From contig NZ_JAFLNH010000001.1 of NCBI RefSeq assembly GCF_018361265.1, positions 1,302,001 through 1,366,000 of the forward strand: a DNA stretch of 64,000 bases, given 5' to 3'. This stretch comes from Mycobacterium sp. SM1 (GTDB lineage Bacteria; Actinomycetota; Actinomycetes; Mycobacteriales; Mycobacteriaceae). Positions 38,639-47,992 of this stretch are shown one piece after another. Both the position numbers and the translations under genes were made by a program. How positions within the stretch are numbered: position 1 is the first letter of the stretch; the number at the start of each line of letters is the position of its first letter. The notes beneath the pieces were generated by a model, which saw only the letters and a list, made by a program, of their open reading frames with translations, did not search any database and was not told the origin of the DNA.

Positions 38639-40306
38639 GGCCCTCCTGACGTATCCGTGGGTGGGTGGGGCCGATTCGGGGCCGTGATCTGATGGTTGAA
38701 TTCGTTTGTGCTCCCTTCCGCGATAGTTGCCTGTAGCGCTGCCCGGGTGGGAGGTGTCCATGTGGAGCCCCCGAGCGCAGCGAGGCGGAACGACATGGAC
38801 ACCGACGAGCGGGTAGCGCAGAATCGGCGACGTCTGAGAGGGGAAACCCGAGGGGTGCCCTGGTGGAGGGGTGTTAGCCGCGGCCGGGCAGGGTGGGGCG
38901 GTGCCCGCCGAGGGCGAGCATGGCCAGGGCGATCAGCGCGGCGGGGTTGTGGAATCCGAATGCGATGCGGGTGAGCAGGCGGATCTTGGTGTTGGTGGAT
39001 TCGATCAATCCTTGGGACAGGCCGTGGTCGAGGGCGGCGTCGATGGCCTCGCGGTGGCGTTTGATGCGGCGGGCCAGCTCGACGAAGACCGGGATGCGGC
39101 AGCGCCGCGCCCAGGAGATCCACTTGTCGAGGGCGTCTTTGCCGTCCTGGCCTTTGACCGAAAACACATGCCGCAGGCCCTCTTTGAGCAGGTACGCGCG
39201 GTAGAGCCGGGTGTCGGTCTTGGCGATCCAGGCCAGTTTGGCGGTTTGGCGTTCGGTGAGGTCTTCGGGGTTTTTCCACAGCGCGTAGCGGGCGGCTTTG
39301 AGCCGCCGTGCTCGTTCATGACCCGGCCGCGGCGCGGTGTTCCTGCTGGGCCGACCACAGCCCCATTTGGCCTCGCCGCGCGCGATCGCTCGCGCGTCGT
39401 TCCAGGCCCGGCGCCGCTCGGCATCCAGCGCCTCGGTGGCCCAGGCCACCACATGAAACGGATCTGCGCAGCGGATCGCGCCCGGGCAGCGCTCGGCGAC
39501 CACATCGGCAATCCACTCCGCCGCATCGGCGGACACATGGGTGATCAGCGCGCACCGCTGGGCGCCCAGAGCGTCGAAAAACCGCCGCAGCGTCTTGGTG
39601 TCGCGGCCCGGGGCGGCCCACACCAGCCGGCCGCTGTCGTGGTCAACCACCACCGTGAGGTACTTGTGGTGACGCTTATAGGAGATCTCATCGATGCCGA
39701 TCCGACGCAGACCCGCAAACCGGTCGATCCTCTTCTCCGTGTCGGCCCACACCCTCGCCACGATCGCCCCTACGGTGCGCCAGGCGACCCGCATCAACTC
39801 GCACACCGCGGTTTTCGAACACGCCACCGCCAGCCAGGCCACCGTGTCATCAAAGGCCAAAGTGTGCCCGGCATGGTGGCGCGCCCACGGCACCGCCACC
39901 ACCGTAGGCCCATGGGCGGGGCAGTTCACCCGCGGCGCATCGGCCTCCAGCACCACCTGCATCGTGCCCCAATCCAGGCCCCGCCACCGGCGCCGACCCT
40001 CACCCCGGTCATACCAGGGCGCCCTGCGACCGCAGCGGCCACAACGGCGCGAAACACCACTTCGCGGCCGCACCCGCGCCACCACCAGCGTGTCGCCGTC
40101 GGCGTCTTCCTGCCCGAACTCCTCGAACTCGATGTCTTCGATCACGGTGCGCTGGTCGACACCCAGCAGCGCACGCCATAGCCTCACATTGCGCACGTCG
40201 TTGTTGGCTCCTTTGGTTCCTGACCTTCCACAAGCCAGAAACCTTAAGCCACAACGACGTGCGCCCCTTACATCAACAACCGGCCCACGGAAGCGTCAGA
40301 AGAGCC
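38639..40306. mobile_element. ISL3-family insertion sequence, 1668 bp
   Basis: The element is bounded by imperfect inverted repeats of about 27 bp. The left end begins GGCCCTCCTGACG and the right end, read inward, begins GGCTCTTCTGACG; both go on TCCGTGGG. It is flanked by an exact 8-bp direct repeat, CATTTTTT (38631-38638 and 40307-40314), the duplication size typical of ISL3. It encodes one transposase (38874-40196, minus). The remaining 235 bases at the left end carry no credible gene. The intact ends, exact target repeat and restorable host frame indicate a recent insertion. Confidence 0.93.
38874..40196 (-). CDS. ISL3-family transposase
   Basis: The protein has 440 residues, full length and without frameshift. 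The N-terminal zinc-finger region has RRCGRCGRRAPWYD and a later CPAHG. The catalytic region shows IGIDEISYKRHHKYLTVVVDHDSGRLVW and the domain DAAEWIADVVAERCPGAIRCADPFHVV; the third acidic residue lies in SQGLIESTNTKIRLLTRIAFGFHN. These are the features of ISL3 DDE transposases such as those of IS1096 and IS1557. It moves the element at 38639-40306. Confidence 0.92.
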   Translation of the reverse strand: MRNVRLWRALLGVDQRTVIEDIEFEEFGQEDADGDTLVVARVRPRSGVSRRCGRCGRRAPWYDRGEGRRRWRGLDWGTMQVVLEADAPRVNCPAHGPTVVAVPWARHHAGHTLAFDDTVAWLAVACSKTAVCELMRVAWRTVGAIVARVWADTEKRIDRFAGLRRIGIDEISYKRHHKYLTVVVDHDSGRLVWAAPGRDTKTLRRFFDALGAQRCALITHVSADAAEWIADVVAERCPGAIRCADPFHVVAWATEALDAERRRAWNDARAIARGEAKWGCGRPSRNTAPRPGHERARRLKAARYALWKNPEDLTERQTAKLAWIAKTDTRLYRAYLLKEGLRHVFSVKGQDGKDALDKWISWARRCRIPVFVELARRIKRHREAIDAALDHGLSQGLIESTNTKIRLLTRIAFGFHNPAALIALAMLALGGHRPTLPGRG

Positions 40307-40694
40307 CATTTTTTCTCGGCGGCGGCGGGCCTGCTGCTCTGGATCGCCTATTTGGCGACCGGCAATCCCGCGGTCGCGGTGGCGGCTTCCTTGGTGCTCC
40401 TTGTAGTCGCGGTGCTGGGTTTCATCATGCTGGCGCGATGGGCCGCGACGTACTATGCGCGGCAAGCGGTGACCTCGGGCGGGCAACCGAAGGCCTCTTC
40501 CACACCCGCCGAACCGGAGCAGTCGTTTCCGATTGCCGTCATCGGCTTGCATGGTGTTCTAGCGGTCACCACCGTCACCCTGGTGTTGTTCGCGCTGTTC
40601 CCCATCTTTTCTCTCTGAACACCGCGCTGGCAGCCGATCTGTCAGCGCCAACAGAGCCATCGGTCGCGCGCCGGCTGGGTTGGTGTTTCTAGCC

Positions 40695-41696
40695 TCAGCC
40701 GGCTTGCGCGGCGTGCAGCCGCCCGAGCGCCAGATGCCGGCGCTGGTCGGTGGGGGCCAGCCGGCGCAGGGCGTGCTCGTGCAACTCGGAGTCATAGGGG
40801 CAGACCTCGCCGAGGGCCAGGGCCGGCTCCGGGGAGTCGCTGGCCAGCACCGCGTTGCGAATCGCCACCTCCAGCTGATCACGCCAGGCGATGATGCCCG
40901 GCGCCTCCGATTGCGGCAGCAACGGGCCCGCATAGCGCCGCACCGCCGCGGCGACATCCCCACGCGACAGCGCGTCGAGCACCTCGACGGCGTCGCATTT
41001 CACCGGGGCCAGCAGCGCGTAGGTGCGTGCGGCCAGCCGCCCGCCCAGCAGCCGGCGCACATGACACACCTCGCTTTTCAGGGTGGTGGCGGCCACCCAC
41101 CGATCGCCGTAGATTTCGGCGGCCAGCTCACCCGGCGAAAAACCCGCCGGGCGCAGCGCCAGCAACGCCAGGATCTCCAGCTGGCGCAACGTGGCGCGCA
41201 CCGGGCGCCCATCGACCAGCAGCTTTGCTACGCCCAGACATTGCAGCTCCACGGGCGCGCCTTTCTCCTCGGCGCGCTCCTCCCAGGTGTCACGCAGCCG
41301 CGTCTCGATCACCGAGGCCAACATGCGCGCCACCGTGGGCCCCAGCGCATTGGGCCGCTCCCCGGCGCTGCATAGCTTGATCGCGCCCAGCAAGCACCCG
41401 CACGCGTCCTGGATCGGCGCGGAATAGCACACACAGCCGTCGCGACGCTCCACCGAGTGCTCGCCTACAAGCGGGGCCGGCGCCATGCGTCCTCGCGCCA
41501 TCCGGCGCCAGATCCACAAAACGGCCCCAGCCTCATCGATCACCTCGACCTCGAATCCCCCGTCGTCGGCGACACGCTGCAGCTCGTCCGCCAACTCGGT
41601 CACCGCTTCCCATAATCGTGCCCGCCAGCGTGACGAGAAGTCGACGTCACCTGCCGCGCGCAGCGCATCACTCGCGCGGTGCATCGACGAGACCAC
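40695..41696 (-). CDS. GAF/SARP-like transcriptional regulator 1 (truncated sensor)
   Basis: The protein has about 333 residues from GTG 41696, with AAGGGAG and GAGGA upstream; longer starts to 41744 would run into an inverted repeat. The C-terminal 200 residues (LQCLGVAKLLVDGRPVRATLRQLEIL...) form an OmpR-type winged helix and a short BTAD-like helical part, as in SARP activators. This half is nearly identical, also at DNA level, to regulator 2 (61856-63082). The N-terminal half keeps only parts of a GAF domain: it has TELADELQRVADD and CYSAPIQD but lacks about 45 residues present in regulator 2. It may sense another signal or be constitutive. Target sites are inferred to be the CCAACC tandem repeats. 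Confidence 0.72.
   Translation of the reverse strand: MVSSMHRASDALRAAGDVDFSSRWRARLWEAVTELADELQRVADDGGFEVEVIDEAGAVLWIWRRMARGRMAPAPLVGEHSVERRDGCVCYSAPIQDACGCLLGAIKLCSAGERPNALGPTVARMLASVIETRLRDTWEERAEEKGAPVELQCLGVAKLLVDGRPVRATLRQLEILALLALRPAGFSPGELAAEIYGDRWVAATTLKSEVCHVRRLLGGRLAARTYALLAPVKCDAVEVLDALSRGDVAAAVRRYAGPLLPQSEAPGIIAWRDQLEVAIRNAVLASDSPEPALALGEVCPYDSELHEHALRRLAPTDQRRHLALGRLHAAQAG
40717..41328 (-). repeat. 612-bp near-identical copy of regulator 2 C-terminal coding DNA
   Basis: This stretch, read on the minus strand, matches 62449-63060 on the plus strand. I saw one mismatch (giving Arg in this copy and Gly in the other). Even the unused reading frames give identical proteins, so the match is at DNA level. 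The copies are inverted and 21 kb apart, so recombination between them would invert most of the second third of the window. Confidence 0.9.
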
Positions 41697-41738
41697 GGAT
41701 CCTCGCTCCCTTCTCCCCGCGTAACCGAGCGAGTGCTG

Positions 41739-41769
41739 TACCACACATTATGCCTATCTCCGTGTGGTA
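41739..41769. promoter_or_regulatory. Inverted repeat and -10 upstream of regulator 1
   Basis: TACCACAC (41739-41746) and GTGTGGTA (41762-41769) are a perfect 8-bp inverted repeat with a 15-base spacer. Inside it, on the minus strand, is GGCATAAT (41754-41747), whose CATAAT would be a -10. The same GGCATAAT lies before regulator 2 (61777-61784) without the inverted repeat. A dimeric regulator bound here would overlap the promoter. Confidence 0.5.
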
Positions 41770-41788
41770 GATCCATACAAGCGGTAAC

Positions 41789-44700
41789 TCACCGGTCGGG
41801 CTTACCCACTCGCGCCATCCCGCGCTCCAGCGCCGCCGCGATGCTCGGGCGCAACTCGGCTGGCGGAATGATCCGGTGAACCGAACCTACCCGGCGGGCC
41901 CGCCCCACGGTGTGCACGGCTTCGAACTCCGCAGCCACCTCACCGAGCTTGTCCGACCGCACCGCCGCCCGCACGGCGGACAGCTTGACCCGCAACCGGG
42001 CGCTGGCCGCCGCGTCGGTGCAGGCGGCCAGCTGCGCTTCCAGCTCGCGCACCGCCGGATCCGCTGCGGTGCGCTCGTTCACCTCACGGGTGAACACCAC
42101 CGCCGCAGCCGGCGCGCCGCCGATAACCGAGGCGTACGACCCCTCGACGGCAAGCACTTCCATGCTCTCGTTCAACGCGTTGGAGAACACCACGAAAGCC
42201 CCGCCGTGGTAGCGCGAGATCACGGTGAAAACGATTGGGCCGTCGAAGTTGACAATGCCCCGCCCAATTTCGGCGCCGTACTCCAGCTGAAGTTTCCGCA
42301 GAGATTCCGGTGAGCCGTCGAATCCCGACAGGTTGGCCAGCACCACTAGGGGCCGGTTGCCGCTGGCGGCGTTGATCGCTCGAGCGGTCTTCTTCGAGGA
42401 CTGCGGGAAAAGAGTTCCCGACGTCCACCGGTCCGGCCCGTCGGAAGGATGCCACCCCTTCCGCGGGATGACCCGGGACTCGATGCCGATGACGCACACC
42501 GGGATTCCCCCGATGTGAGCGTCGAGCACCACGGCGGTGTCGGCGTCGGCCATATCGGCCCACCGCTCGAGCACCGGGTGATCCTGGTCGACCACCGCGC
42601 GCATGACCGTCCGGATGTCAAATGGCTTCTTGCGGTCCTTGTTGACGCTGGCCGAGAAAATATCGCCGACGGTGCTGAATTCGCTGGCCGCATGCACGTG
42701 GGGGAAGTCTCGAATGTCGCGGTCCACCGGGTCGCACGTCGCGGCGCGGCGCGGGAAACGTTCTCCCGGAGCGACGTAGGTGTGCTCATAGTGCGCGAAA
42801 AGAATCTCGCAGGCCCCCTGCAGGTTGGGCGCCCAGTACTGGGCCTGGCCGTTGGGGCCCATCACCCGGTCATAGCCGCCGATGCCGAAGTTGTCTTCGG
42901 CGGACACCCCGCCGGAGTAGTCGAGGGACTGCTTGCCGGTGAGCACCATCGCGCTGTCGGGTGTCATGACCAGAATTCCCCTGGTGTGCATCAGCATGGT
43001 CGCCTCGGCGTTCCAGTAGGGCTGTGCGCCGACGTTGATTCCCGCGACGATGACGTTGATTTCACCGCCGTTCTGGGTGAACGTGACGATTCGGCGAAGC
43101 GCGCGCGCCACCCAGTCCATGTTCTCGGTGCCGCTTTGCATGGAAATGGTTGCGCCGGAGGACAAGGCGAACCATTCGACCGGTAGCGACAGCTCCTCGG
43201 CGAGGTCGATCGCGGCGATCACCCGAGCGCATTCGGCCTCGGCCACCGTGCCCAGGGCTTTCGTCGGATCCCCGAACAGGGCGATGCGTGTCATCCCCTC
43301 GGGGTAGCGGTCCGTCGGGCGCGAAACCTTGCCGACGACGAGGCCGGCGGTGTTGCGCCCGTAGGGGCGGTCGACAGGCACCAGGGCGCCCGTCTCGTCG
43401 AAGTCGTACTCGATGAAACTGCCCTCACCGCCGGTGAGGAGCGGGATCAGCTCGTAGGGATAGACCGTGCCGCGGGCTTGCGAGCGCTGCACCTTCTGCG
43501 CGTACTCGTCGAGTGGGCGCAACGGCTCGGTGGGGGGCGCGGTCACATTCGCGACGATGCCGGCGCCGGGCCGGTACGAAAAGCAAATCGCCACCCGCCG
43601 CGGCTGCGACGCCGGGCTGTCCGTGATGCGTGCCAGGATGCTGACTTCTTCTAGGCCGGCGTTGATCGTCAGCGGTGCCGTGCGGCGCGCCATCACCGCG
43701 GCACGGTCGGCGGGGATATCGAGCACGGGCCACACGAAAAGGGCGACGCGGTTGTTGTCGAGCCGCCTTGTGCCGCGCCGAGCCTGCGCACGGCGAATAC
43801 CGTCCAGGCATGCCGCGAGAGTGCGCTCGATGGCCGGGATTCCGACCACCTCCCCGGCCTCGTTGCGCTGGGGCGTGACGTCACGCACCTCGGCCAGCGC
43901 GACGAGGCGCTCATCGGCCGGATTGTCCTTGGCCACCACGTGGAAAAGGTAGGTGCCCTCCGCGGCGGGCAGGCGAGTGCCGTTGAAATTCTTCAGCCGC
44001 CACAACTCGAGGCGTTGGCCGGTCAACGGGTGCATGTCGCGGATCGTCCGGTCTTCCGCTATGCCGTCGCGCTCCGGACGGAACGTCACCTGGTGCAGCT
44101 GGTGCCCGACCACGGTCAGGGTCACCCGGCGCCAGCCGGCCACGCGGGGATGCGCCACCAGCACCGTGCGCAACTCGTCGGCCAGGCGGTCGCCGTCGGT
44201 GGGCGCGTCCGGCCAAGAGAGATAGATGTCGACGACGAGATTTTCGGCGCCGGGGCCGCACATCGCGTCGATGGCGCCGAGGGTGGCGGGCAGCCGCTCG
44301 CGGTCGGTCACCGTCGACACCAGACGCAGGTGATCTCCCGCCAATTCATAGCTACCGGTGACGAATTGGGCGCCCGCCCGCTCGAAGCTCTCGACGTCCT
44401 CGAGTGCGCGGATCTCGTAGTACTGGCGCGTGACGGCCTCGAGCAGCGGACCGGGATTGGAAATCTGTTGCGCCAGAAGCTCGATCAACGGCTCTGAGGT
44501 TGCGGCCAGGGCATCGATGCGGGACCCGTAGTCCGGCGCGCCGGGATTCTCGGTGAGATATCGCAGGTGTGCGCGCACACCGTCATAGGTTCGCTCACGC
44601 GCCTTGCGGATCTGCGGCTCGTCGAACAGCCGGAACCGCAGGTTGCGCGAGATGTCGCCGATGACCGGGTAGCGCACCTGCGTCGCCACGATCAGCCGCT

Positions 44701-47281
44701 CGAGCACCTCGCCCACGGCCGTGGGCAACGCCGAAACGACATCGGCGGTCAGCCAGCGCCCGAGCAGCGCGGTGATCACCGGCACCTGGTTCTCCATGCG
44801 CTGCAGCGCCAGAAACAGCCGGTAAACCGCTTCCTCCAACTCCGGTCCGGGCTCAAGGGTGCTGACGTCGTAATCACGCAGCGCGCGAATGAGTTTCGTG
44901 CAAAACGCTGGTGGCAGTCCTTCTAGTTGAGCGTCAAGTGAGCGCAAGAAGGAATGGAAGTGCTCACGCGGGCTGTGCACCCGCTCATCGGAGTCCTGTT
45001 CGTCCAACGTCGGGCGGTTGCGGGAAATCTCGCAGATGTCGGCGAAGATGCCCAGGAGCGCGAGCTCGGCCTCGACGAGTTCGGCGTCGTCGTGGGGCAG
45101 ACTGTCACGAAGGGCGTCGTATTCCGCGAGCAGCAGCCGGGCGCGCTCGGCGCTGACGTCGTAACCGGTGATCAGAGCGCGGAGTTCGGCCAAGCGGGCC
45201 AGGGCTTCGGAGTGCGGGTCGGAGTCCTTTTTACGTGGCTGAGCGCGGAGTTGGACTCGCGGCGCGGCCTCAGCCGCCGCGCGCTCACCGATCTGGTCGA
45301 GGCGCAGCAGTGGGGCTCCCGCGTCGACCTGAGTGTTGACGGTGGCCAACACCTCGCGGACACGCCCCGCCGATGGCGCGCGCAGCGCGGTTTCCATCTT
45401 CATGCTTTCCAGGACCACGAGGGTGGCGCCGGCCTCGACCCGCTCGCCGACGGCCACCGGAACGGCGACAACCACCGCCGGAGCCGAGGCCCGGATCAGG
45501 CCGGCTTCGTCCTGGTCGATCCGGTGGCTGATGCCGTCCACCTCGACGAGGAAGCCGGTGGGTCCCGCGGCCGTGACGAGCTGAAACCGCTGATTGCCGG
45601 CGCTTAGGCGGCTTTCGTAAGCGCTGAGCCGCTCGAGGTCGACGACGAGTGCGCCGCCGTCGCCTTCGACCCGGTAGCTGTGCGGACCGATCTGCCCCAC
45701 CGACAGGTGATAGGCCTGGCCCTGGTGGCTGAGTTCGACGGTTCTGCCGATGGTGTGGGTCGCGCGTGGCCGGCCGCCGCGTGCCGACGCCAGGAAACCC
45801 GCCCGTTCCAGGCTCTCCTCGGCTCCATACGCTTCGATGGCGGCCGCGATCAGCGCAATGTCCGCCGTCGCCGCGGGGGCCGTTGCGACACCGGCGCCGG
45901 TCCGGTCGAGCCAACCGGTGTCGGCCGTCGCGCTGATGACCTCGTCGCGATCCAGCAGCTCGAGCAGAAAAGACTTGTTGGTCGTGCCGCCGTCGATGAC
46001 GACGGTCGTCTCCCGCAGCGCGGCGCGCAGCCGCGCGAGCGCCTCGGGCCGGTCGCGGCCCCACGCAATGATCTTGGCGATCATCGAGTCGTAGTCGGGC
46101 GGTATGACGTCGTCTTGCGCGATGCCGGTGTCGACGCGCAGGCCGGGACCGAGCGGGTACTTCAGCAACCGCACGGTTCCCGGCGCGGGCGCGAATCCCT
46201 TGTCGGCATCCTCGGCGTTGAGGCGCGCCTCGACGGCGTGCCCGGACTCCGGCGGGCACTCACCGCTCAAAGCGCTGCCGGCGGCGAGGAGAATCTGTAG
46301 TTTCACCAGATCGATGCCGGTGGTCACCTCGGTGATCGGGTGCTCGACCTGCAGCCGGGTGTTGACCTCCAGGAAGGTGAAGACCTGCCGCTCCGGCTGG
46401 TAGAGGTACTCGACGGTGCCCGCGCCGCGGTATCCGGCCGCGCGAACAAGCTCGGCGGAGACGGCTTTTAGCTGCCGGGCTTGCTCCGTGGTGAGAACCG
46501 GGGAGCTGGACTCCTCGATTATTTTCTGGTTGCGGCGCTGGATCGAACAATCACGCACCCCGGGCGCCCAGACGTTGCCGTAGTTGTCGGCCACGACCTG
46601 CACCTCGACGTGGCGGGCGTCGGCGACGAGGCGTTCGAGGAACACGACGGGGTCGCCGAACGCGCGCTCGGCCTCGCCTTGCGTGCGCTCCAGCGCAACT
46701 TCGAGTTCGTCGGGGGAGAACACCTTGCGGATGCCGCGGCCGCCGCCGCCGCTGCGGGCCTTGACGATCAGCGGATAGCCGATGACCTCCGCGTGGCGAG
46801 CCGCATCCGCGTAACTGCTCACCGGCCCGCCGCTCCATGGCGCGAGCGGAACCCCCACCTTCTCGGCCAGCAATTTGGCCTGCACCTTGTCGCCGAGGGT
46901 GCGCATCGCGGCCGGCGGCGGCCCGATGAACGTGAGGCCCAAACGCCCGCAGAGCTCCGCAAAGGCGATGTCTTCGGCGACGAAGCCCCACCCGACCCAC
47001 ACCGCGTCCGCTTCGGACTCCAGCAGCGCGCGTTGCAGTTCGGCGTGGTCGAGGTACACCACACCCGCCGACCTCCGGCGCAAAGTCACCGCCTCGTCGG
47101 CTTGACGGACGAACATGGCCCGCCGCTCGGCGTCGGTGTGCAAAGCGATTGTCTTGATGCCGCACCCGTATTCGGCATTCAGCTCGCGGACCGCCCGGAT
47201 CAGGCGCACGGCGGCCTCGCCCCGGTTGACGATCGCGATTCGTTCGGGGAACGTGACTCTCACCGCGTCGCTGTCAACCAT
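41789..47281 (-). CDS. Multidomain acyl-CoA carboxylase (BC-BCCP-CT on one chain)
   Basis: The protein has 1830 residues. Order: biotin carboxylase domain (about 10-460, ATP-grasp SGGGGRGIRKV and VEVQVVADNYGNV), BCCP domain with the biotin site ESMKMETA (Lys628), a helical central region (about 680-1250) and a carboxyltransferase of two lobes (about 1280-1810, with GGEGSFIEYD, FALSSGATISMQSG and NLSGFDGSPESLRKLQLEYGAEIGR). All three functions on one chain recall eukaryotic-type acetyl-CoA carboxylase, not the usual split AccA/AccD of mycobacteria. It should carboxylate acetyl-CoA or propionyl-CoA using ATP and bicarbonate. It stands alone; its 322-base upstream gap to the phasin-like gene is divergent. 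Confidence 0.82.
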   Translation of the reverse strand: MVDSDAVRVTFPERIAIVNRGEAAVRLIRAVRELNAEYGCGIKTIALHTDAERRAMFVRQADEAVTLRRRSAGVVYLDHAELQRALLESEADAVWVGWGFVAEDIAFAELCGRLGLTFIGPPPAAMRTLGDKVQAKLLAEKVGVPLAPWSGGPVSSYADAARHAEVIGYPLIVKARSGGGGRGIRKVFSPDELEVALERTQGEAERAFGDPVVFLERLVADARHVEVQVVADNYGNVWAPGVRDCSIQRRNQKIIEESSSPVLTTEQARQLKAVSAELVRAAGYRGAGTVEYLYQPERQVFTFLEVNTRLQVEHPITEVTTGIDLVKLQILLAAGSALSGECPPESGHAVEARLNAEDADKGFAPAPGTVRLLKYPLGPGLRVDTGIAQDDVIPPDYDSMIAKIIAWGRDRPEALARLRAALRETTVVIDGGTTNKSFLLELLDRDEVISATADTGWLDRTGAGVATAPAATADIALIAAAIEAYGAEESLERAGFLASARGGRPRATHTIGRTVELSHQGQAYHLSVGQIGPHSYRVEGDGGALVVDLERLSAYESRLSAGNQRFQLVTAAGPTGFLVEVDGISHRIDQDEAGLIRASAPAVVVAVPVAVGERVEAGATLVVLESMKMETALRAPSAGRVREVLATVNTQVDAGAPLLRLDQIGERAAAEAAPRVQLRAQPRKKDSDPHSEALARLAELRALITGYDVSAERARLLLAEYDALRDSLPHDDAELVEAELALLGIFADICEISRNRPTLDEQDSDERVHSPREHFHSFLRSLDAQLEGLPPAFCTKLIRALRDYDVSTLEPGPELEEAVYRLFLALQRMENQVPVITALLGRWLTADVVSALPTAVGEVLERLIVATQVRYPVIGDISRNLRFRLFDEPQIRKARERTYDGVRAHLRYLTENPGAPDYGSRIDALAATSEPLIELLAQQISNPGPLLEAVTRQYYEIRALEDVESFERAGAQFVTGSYELAGDHLRLVSTVTDRERLPATLGAIDAMCGPGAENLVVDIYLSWPDAPTDGDRLADELRTVLVAHPRVAGWRRVTLTVVGHQLHQVTFRPERDGIAEDRTIRDMHPLTGQRLELWRLKNFNGTRLPAAEGTYLFHVVAKDNPADERLVALAEVRDVTPQRNEAGEVVGIPAIERTLAACLDGIRRAQARRGTRRLDNNRVALFVWPVLDIPADRAAVMARRTAPLTINAGLEEVSILARITDSPASQPRRVAICFSYRPGAGIVANVTAPPTEPLRPLDEYAQKVQRSQARGTVYPYELIPLLTGGEGSFIEYDFDETGALVPVDRPYGRNTAGLVVGKVSRPTDRYPEGMTRIALFGDPTKALGTVAEAECARVIAAIDLAEELSLPVEWFALSSGATISMQSGTENMDWVARALRRIVTFTQNGGEINVIVAGINVGAQPYWNAEATMLMHTRGILVMTPDSAMVLTGKQSLDYSGGVSAEDNFGIGGYDRVMGPNGQAQYWAPNLQGACEILFAHYEHTYVAPGERFPRRAATCDPVDRDIRDFPHVHAASEFSTVGDIFSASVNKDRKKPFDIRTVMRAVVDQDHPVLERWADMADADTAVVLDAHIGGIPVCVIGIESRVIPRKGWHPSDGPDRWTSGTLFPQSSKKTARAINAASGNRPLVVLANLSGFDGSPESLRKLQLEYGAEIGRGIVNFDGPIVFTVISRYHGGAFVVFSNALNESMEVLAVEGSYASVIGGAPAAAVVFTREVNERTAADPAVRELEAQLAACTDAAASARLRVKLSAVRAAVRSDKLGEVAAEFEAVHTVGRARRVGSVHRIIPPAELRPSIAAALERGMARVGKPDR

Positions 47282-47603
47282 TGGTAGTCCGGGGCGCAGT
47301 TCCTGCGATGCAGGGCTGGTTCCCCATCCCCCTTCCCATCCTCGACGACGAGCCGGGGCCTGCTACCCGGCGCTCCGGTGCCGACCGGGGCGGGTCTCTC
47401 ACCCGCTAGTCCAGTCCAACTTGCAGGACGCAACATGTGCCAAGCCTATGTGCCGCACGGCACAGAGAATCCCAAATCGGCAACGGCAGCCACGCCGATT
47501 GATGACCCCGCGGGCGCAACCGAAGTCACAGCTGATTTGATATATCTAGCAGTTGCCTGTTAAAGTAAGCGCTGTCGGTTGCACCCACGACTTAAGGAGA
47601 AAC
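47282..47603. promoter_or_regulatory. Divergent promoter region, carboxylase and phasin-like gene
   Basis: This 322-base gap has no credible gene. The right part is locally AT-rich. TTGATA (47537-47542) and TAAAGT (47561-47566), 18 bases apart, are a plausible promoter for the phasin-like gene. No CCAACC-type tandem site is present. Nothing clear is seen for the carboxylase. Confidence 0.35.
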
Positions 47604-47897
47604 ATGGCTGACGCCTTTAGCCCCATCGACGTCCTCGACATTACCCAAAAGCTCGGTGAGCAGTGGGTTTCGGTCGTCAAGCAGAGCCAGAACGTAGCAT
47701 TGGACGTGACCCGGCGGTTGACCGAGAAATTGCCTCAGGTGCCCTCGAGTCTGGCTGAGCTTCCGGCCAAGGCGGGGTTGCCCGACGTGCCCGCCGTGAC
47801 TGCGTACGGCTTCGACTTTGCTGCTGAGCTGCTTACCGCGCAAAAAGATTTCACGGTGGCCCTGCTGGACGCGCTGACGCCGGCCAAGACGGCCTGA
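47604..47897 (+). CDS. Phasin-like PHA granule protein
   Basis: The protein has 97 residues from ATG 47604, with AAGGAGAAAC just upstream, a strong ribosome site. It is amphipathic and lacks cysteine: a helix DVLDITQKLGEQWVSVVKQSQNVALDVTRRL, a Pro-rich turn, then YGFDFAAELLTAQKDFTVALLDAL. That second half resembles the helix of phasins, small proteins that coat polyhydroxyalkanoate granules. Context supports this: an XRE regulator and PhaC follow. No family assignment can be proven from sequence alone. Confidence 0.6.
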   Translation: MADAFSPIDVLDITQKLGEQWVSVVKQSQNVALDVTRRLTEKLPQVPSSLAELPAKAGLPDVPAVTAYGFDFAAELLTAQKDFTVALLDALTPAKTA

Positions 47898-47909
47898 GCA
47901 AAGTCCCTG

Positions 47910-47931
47910 CGGCATAATCGCGGCATAATCG
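47910..47931. repeat. Exact 11-bp tandem repeat upstream of XRE regulator
   Basis: CGGCATAATCG occurs twice head to tail (47910-47920 and 47921-47931). Shortly after, CATATGG is repeated at 47944-47950 and 47953-47959. The core GGCATA reappears in the two long repeats before phaC (48448-48483). This suggests an operator family bound by the XRE protein at its own gene and at phaC. Confidence 0.6.
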
Positions 47932-47992
47932 TACGGTAGGCATCATATGGCTCATATGGCCGGCACCGCGCGATAACCACGAGAGGACGGCG

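Larger units (their letters stand above)
38502..40618 (+). pseudogene. Small membrane-protein gene split by ISL3-family element
   Basis: The gene starts at ATG 38502 behind AAGGAAGG and is broken after 38638 by an insertion sequence. The rest lies at 40315-40618. Removing the element and one copy of the 8-bp target repeat (CATTTTTT) joins 137 and 304 bases into one open frame of 146 codons that reads GHFFSAAAGLLLW across the join. The restored protein would have an N-terminal helix, a GGGHHGQ motif, three more helices and a final LFALFPIFSL. Its family is not known to me. Without excision, the left piece could only make a 61-residue product ending in insertion-sequence sequence. Confidence 0.85.
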
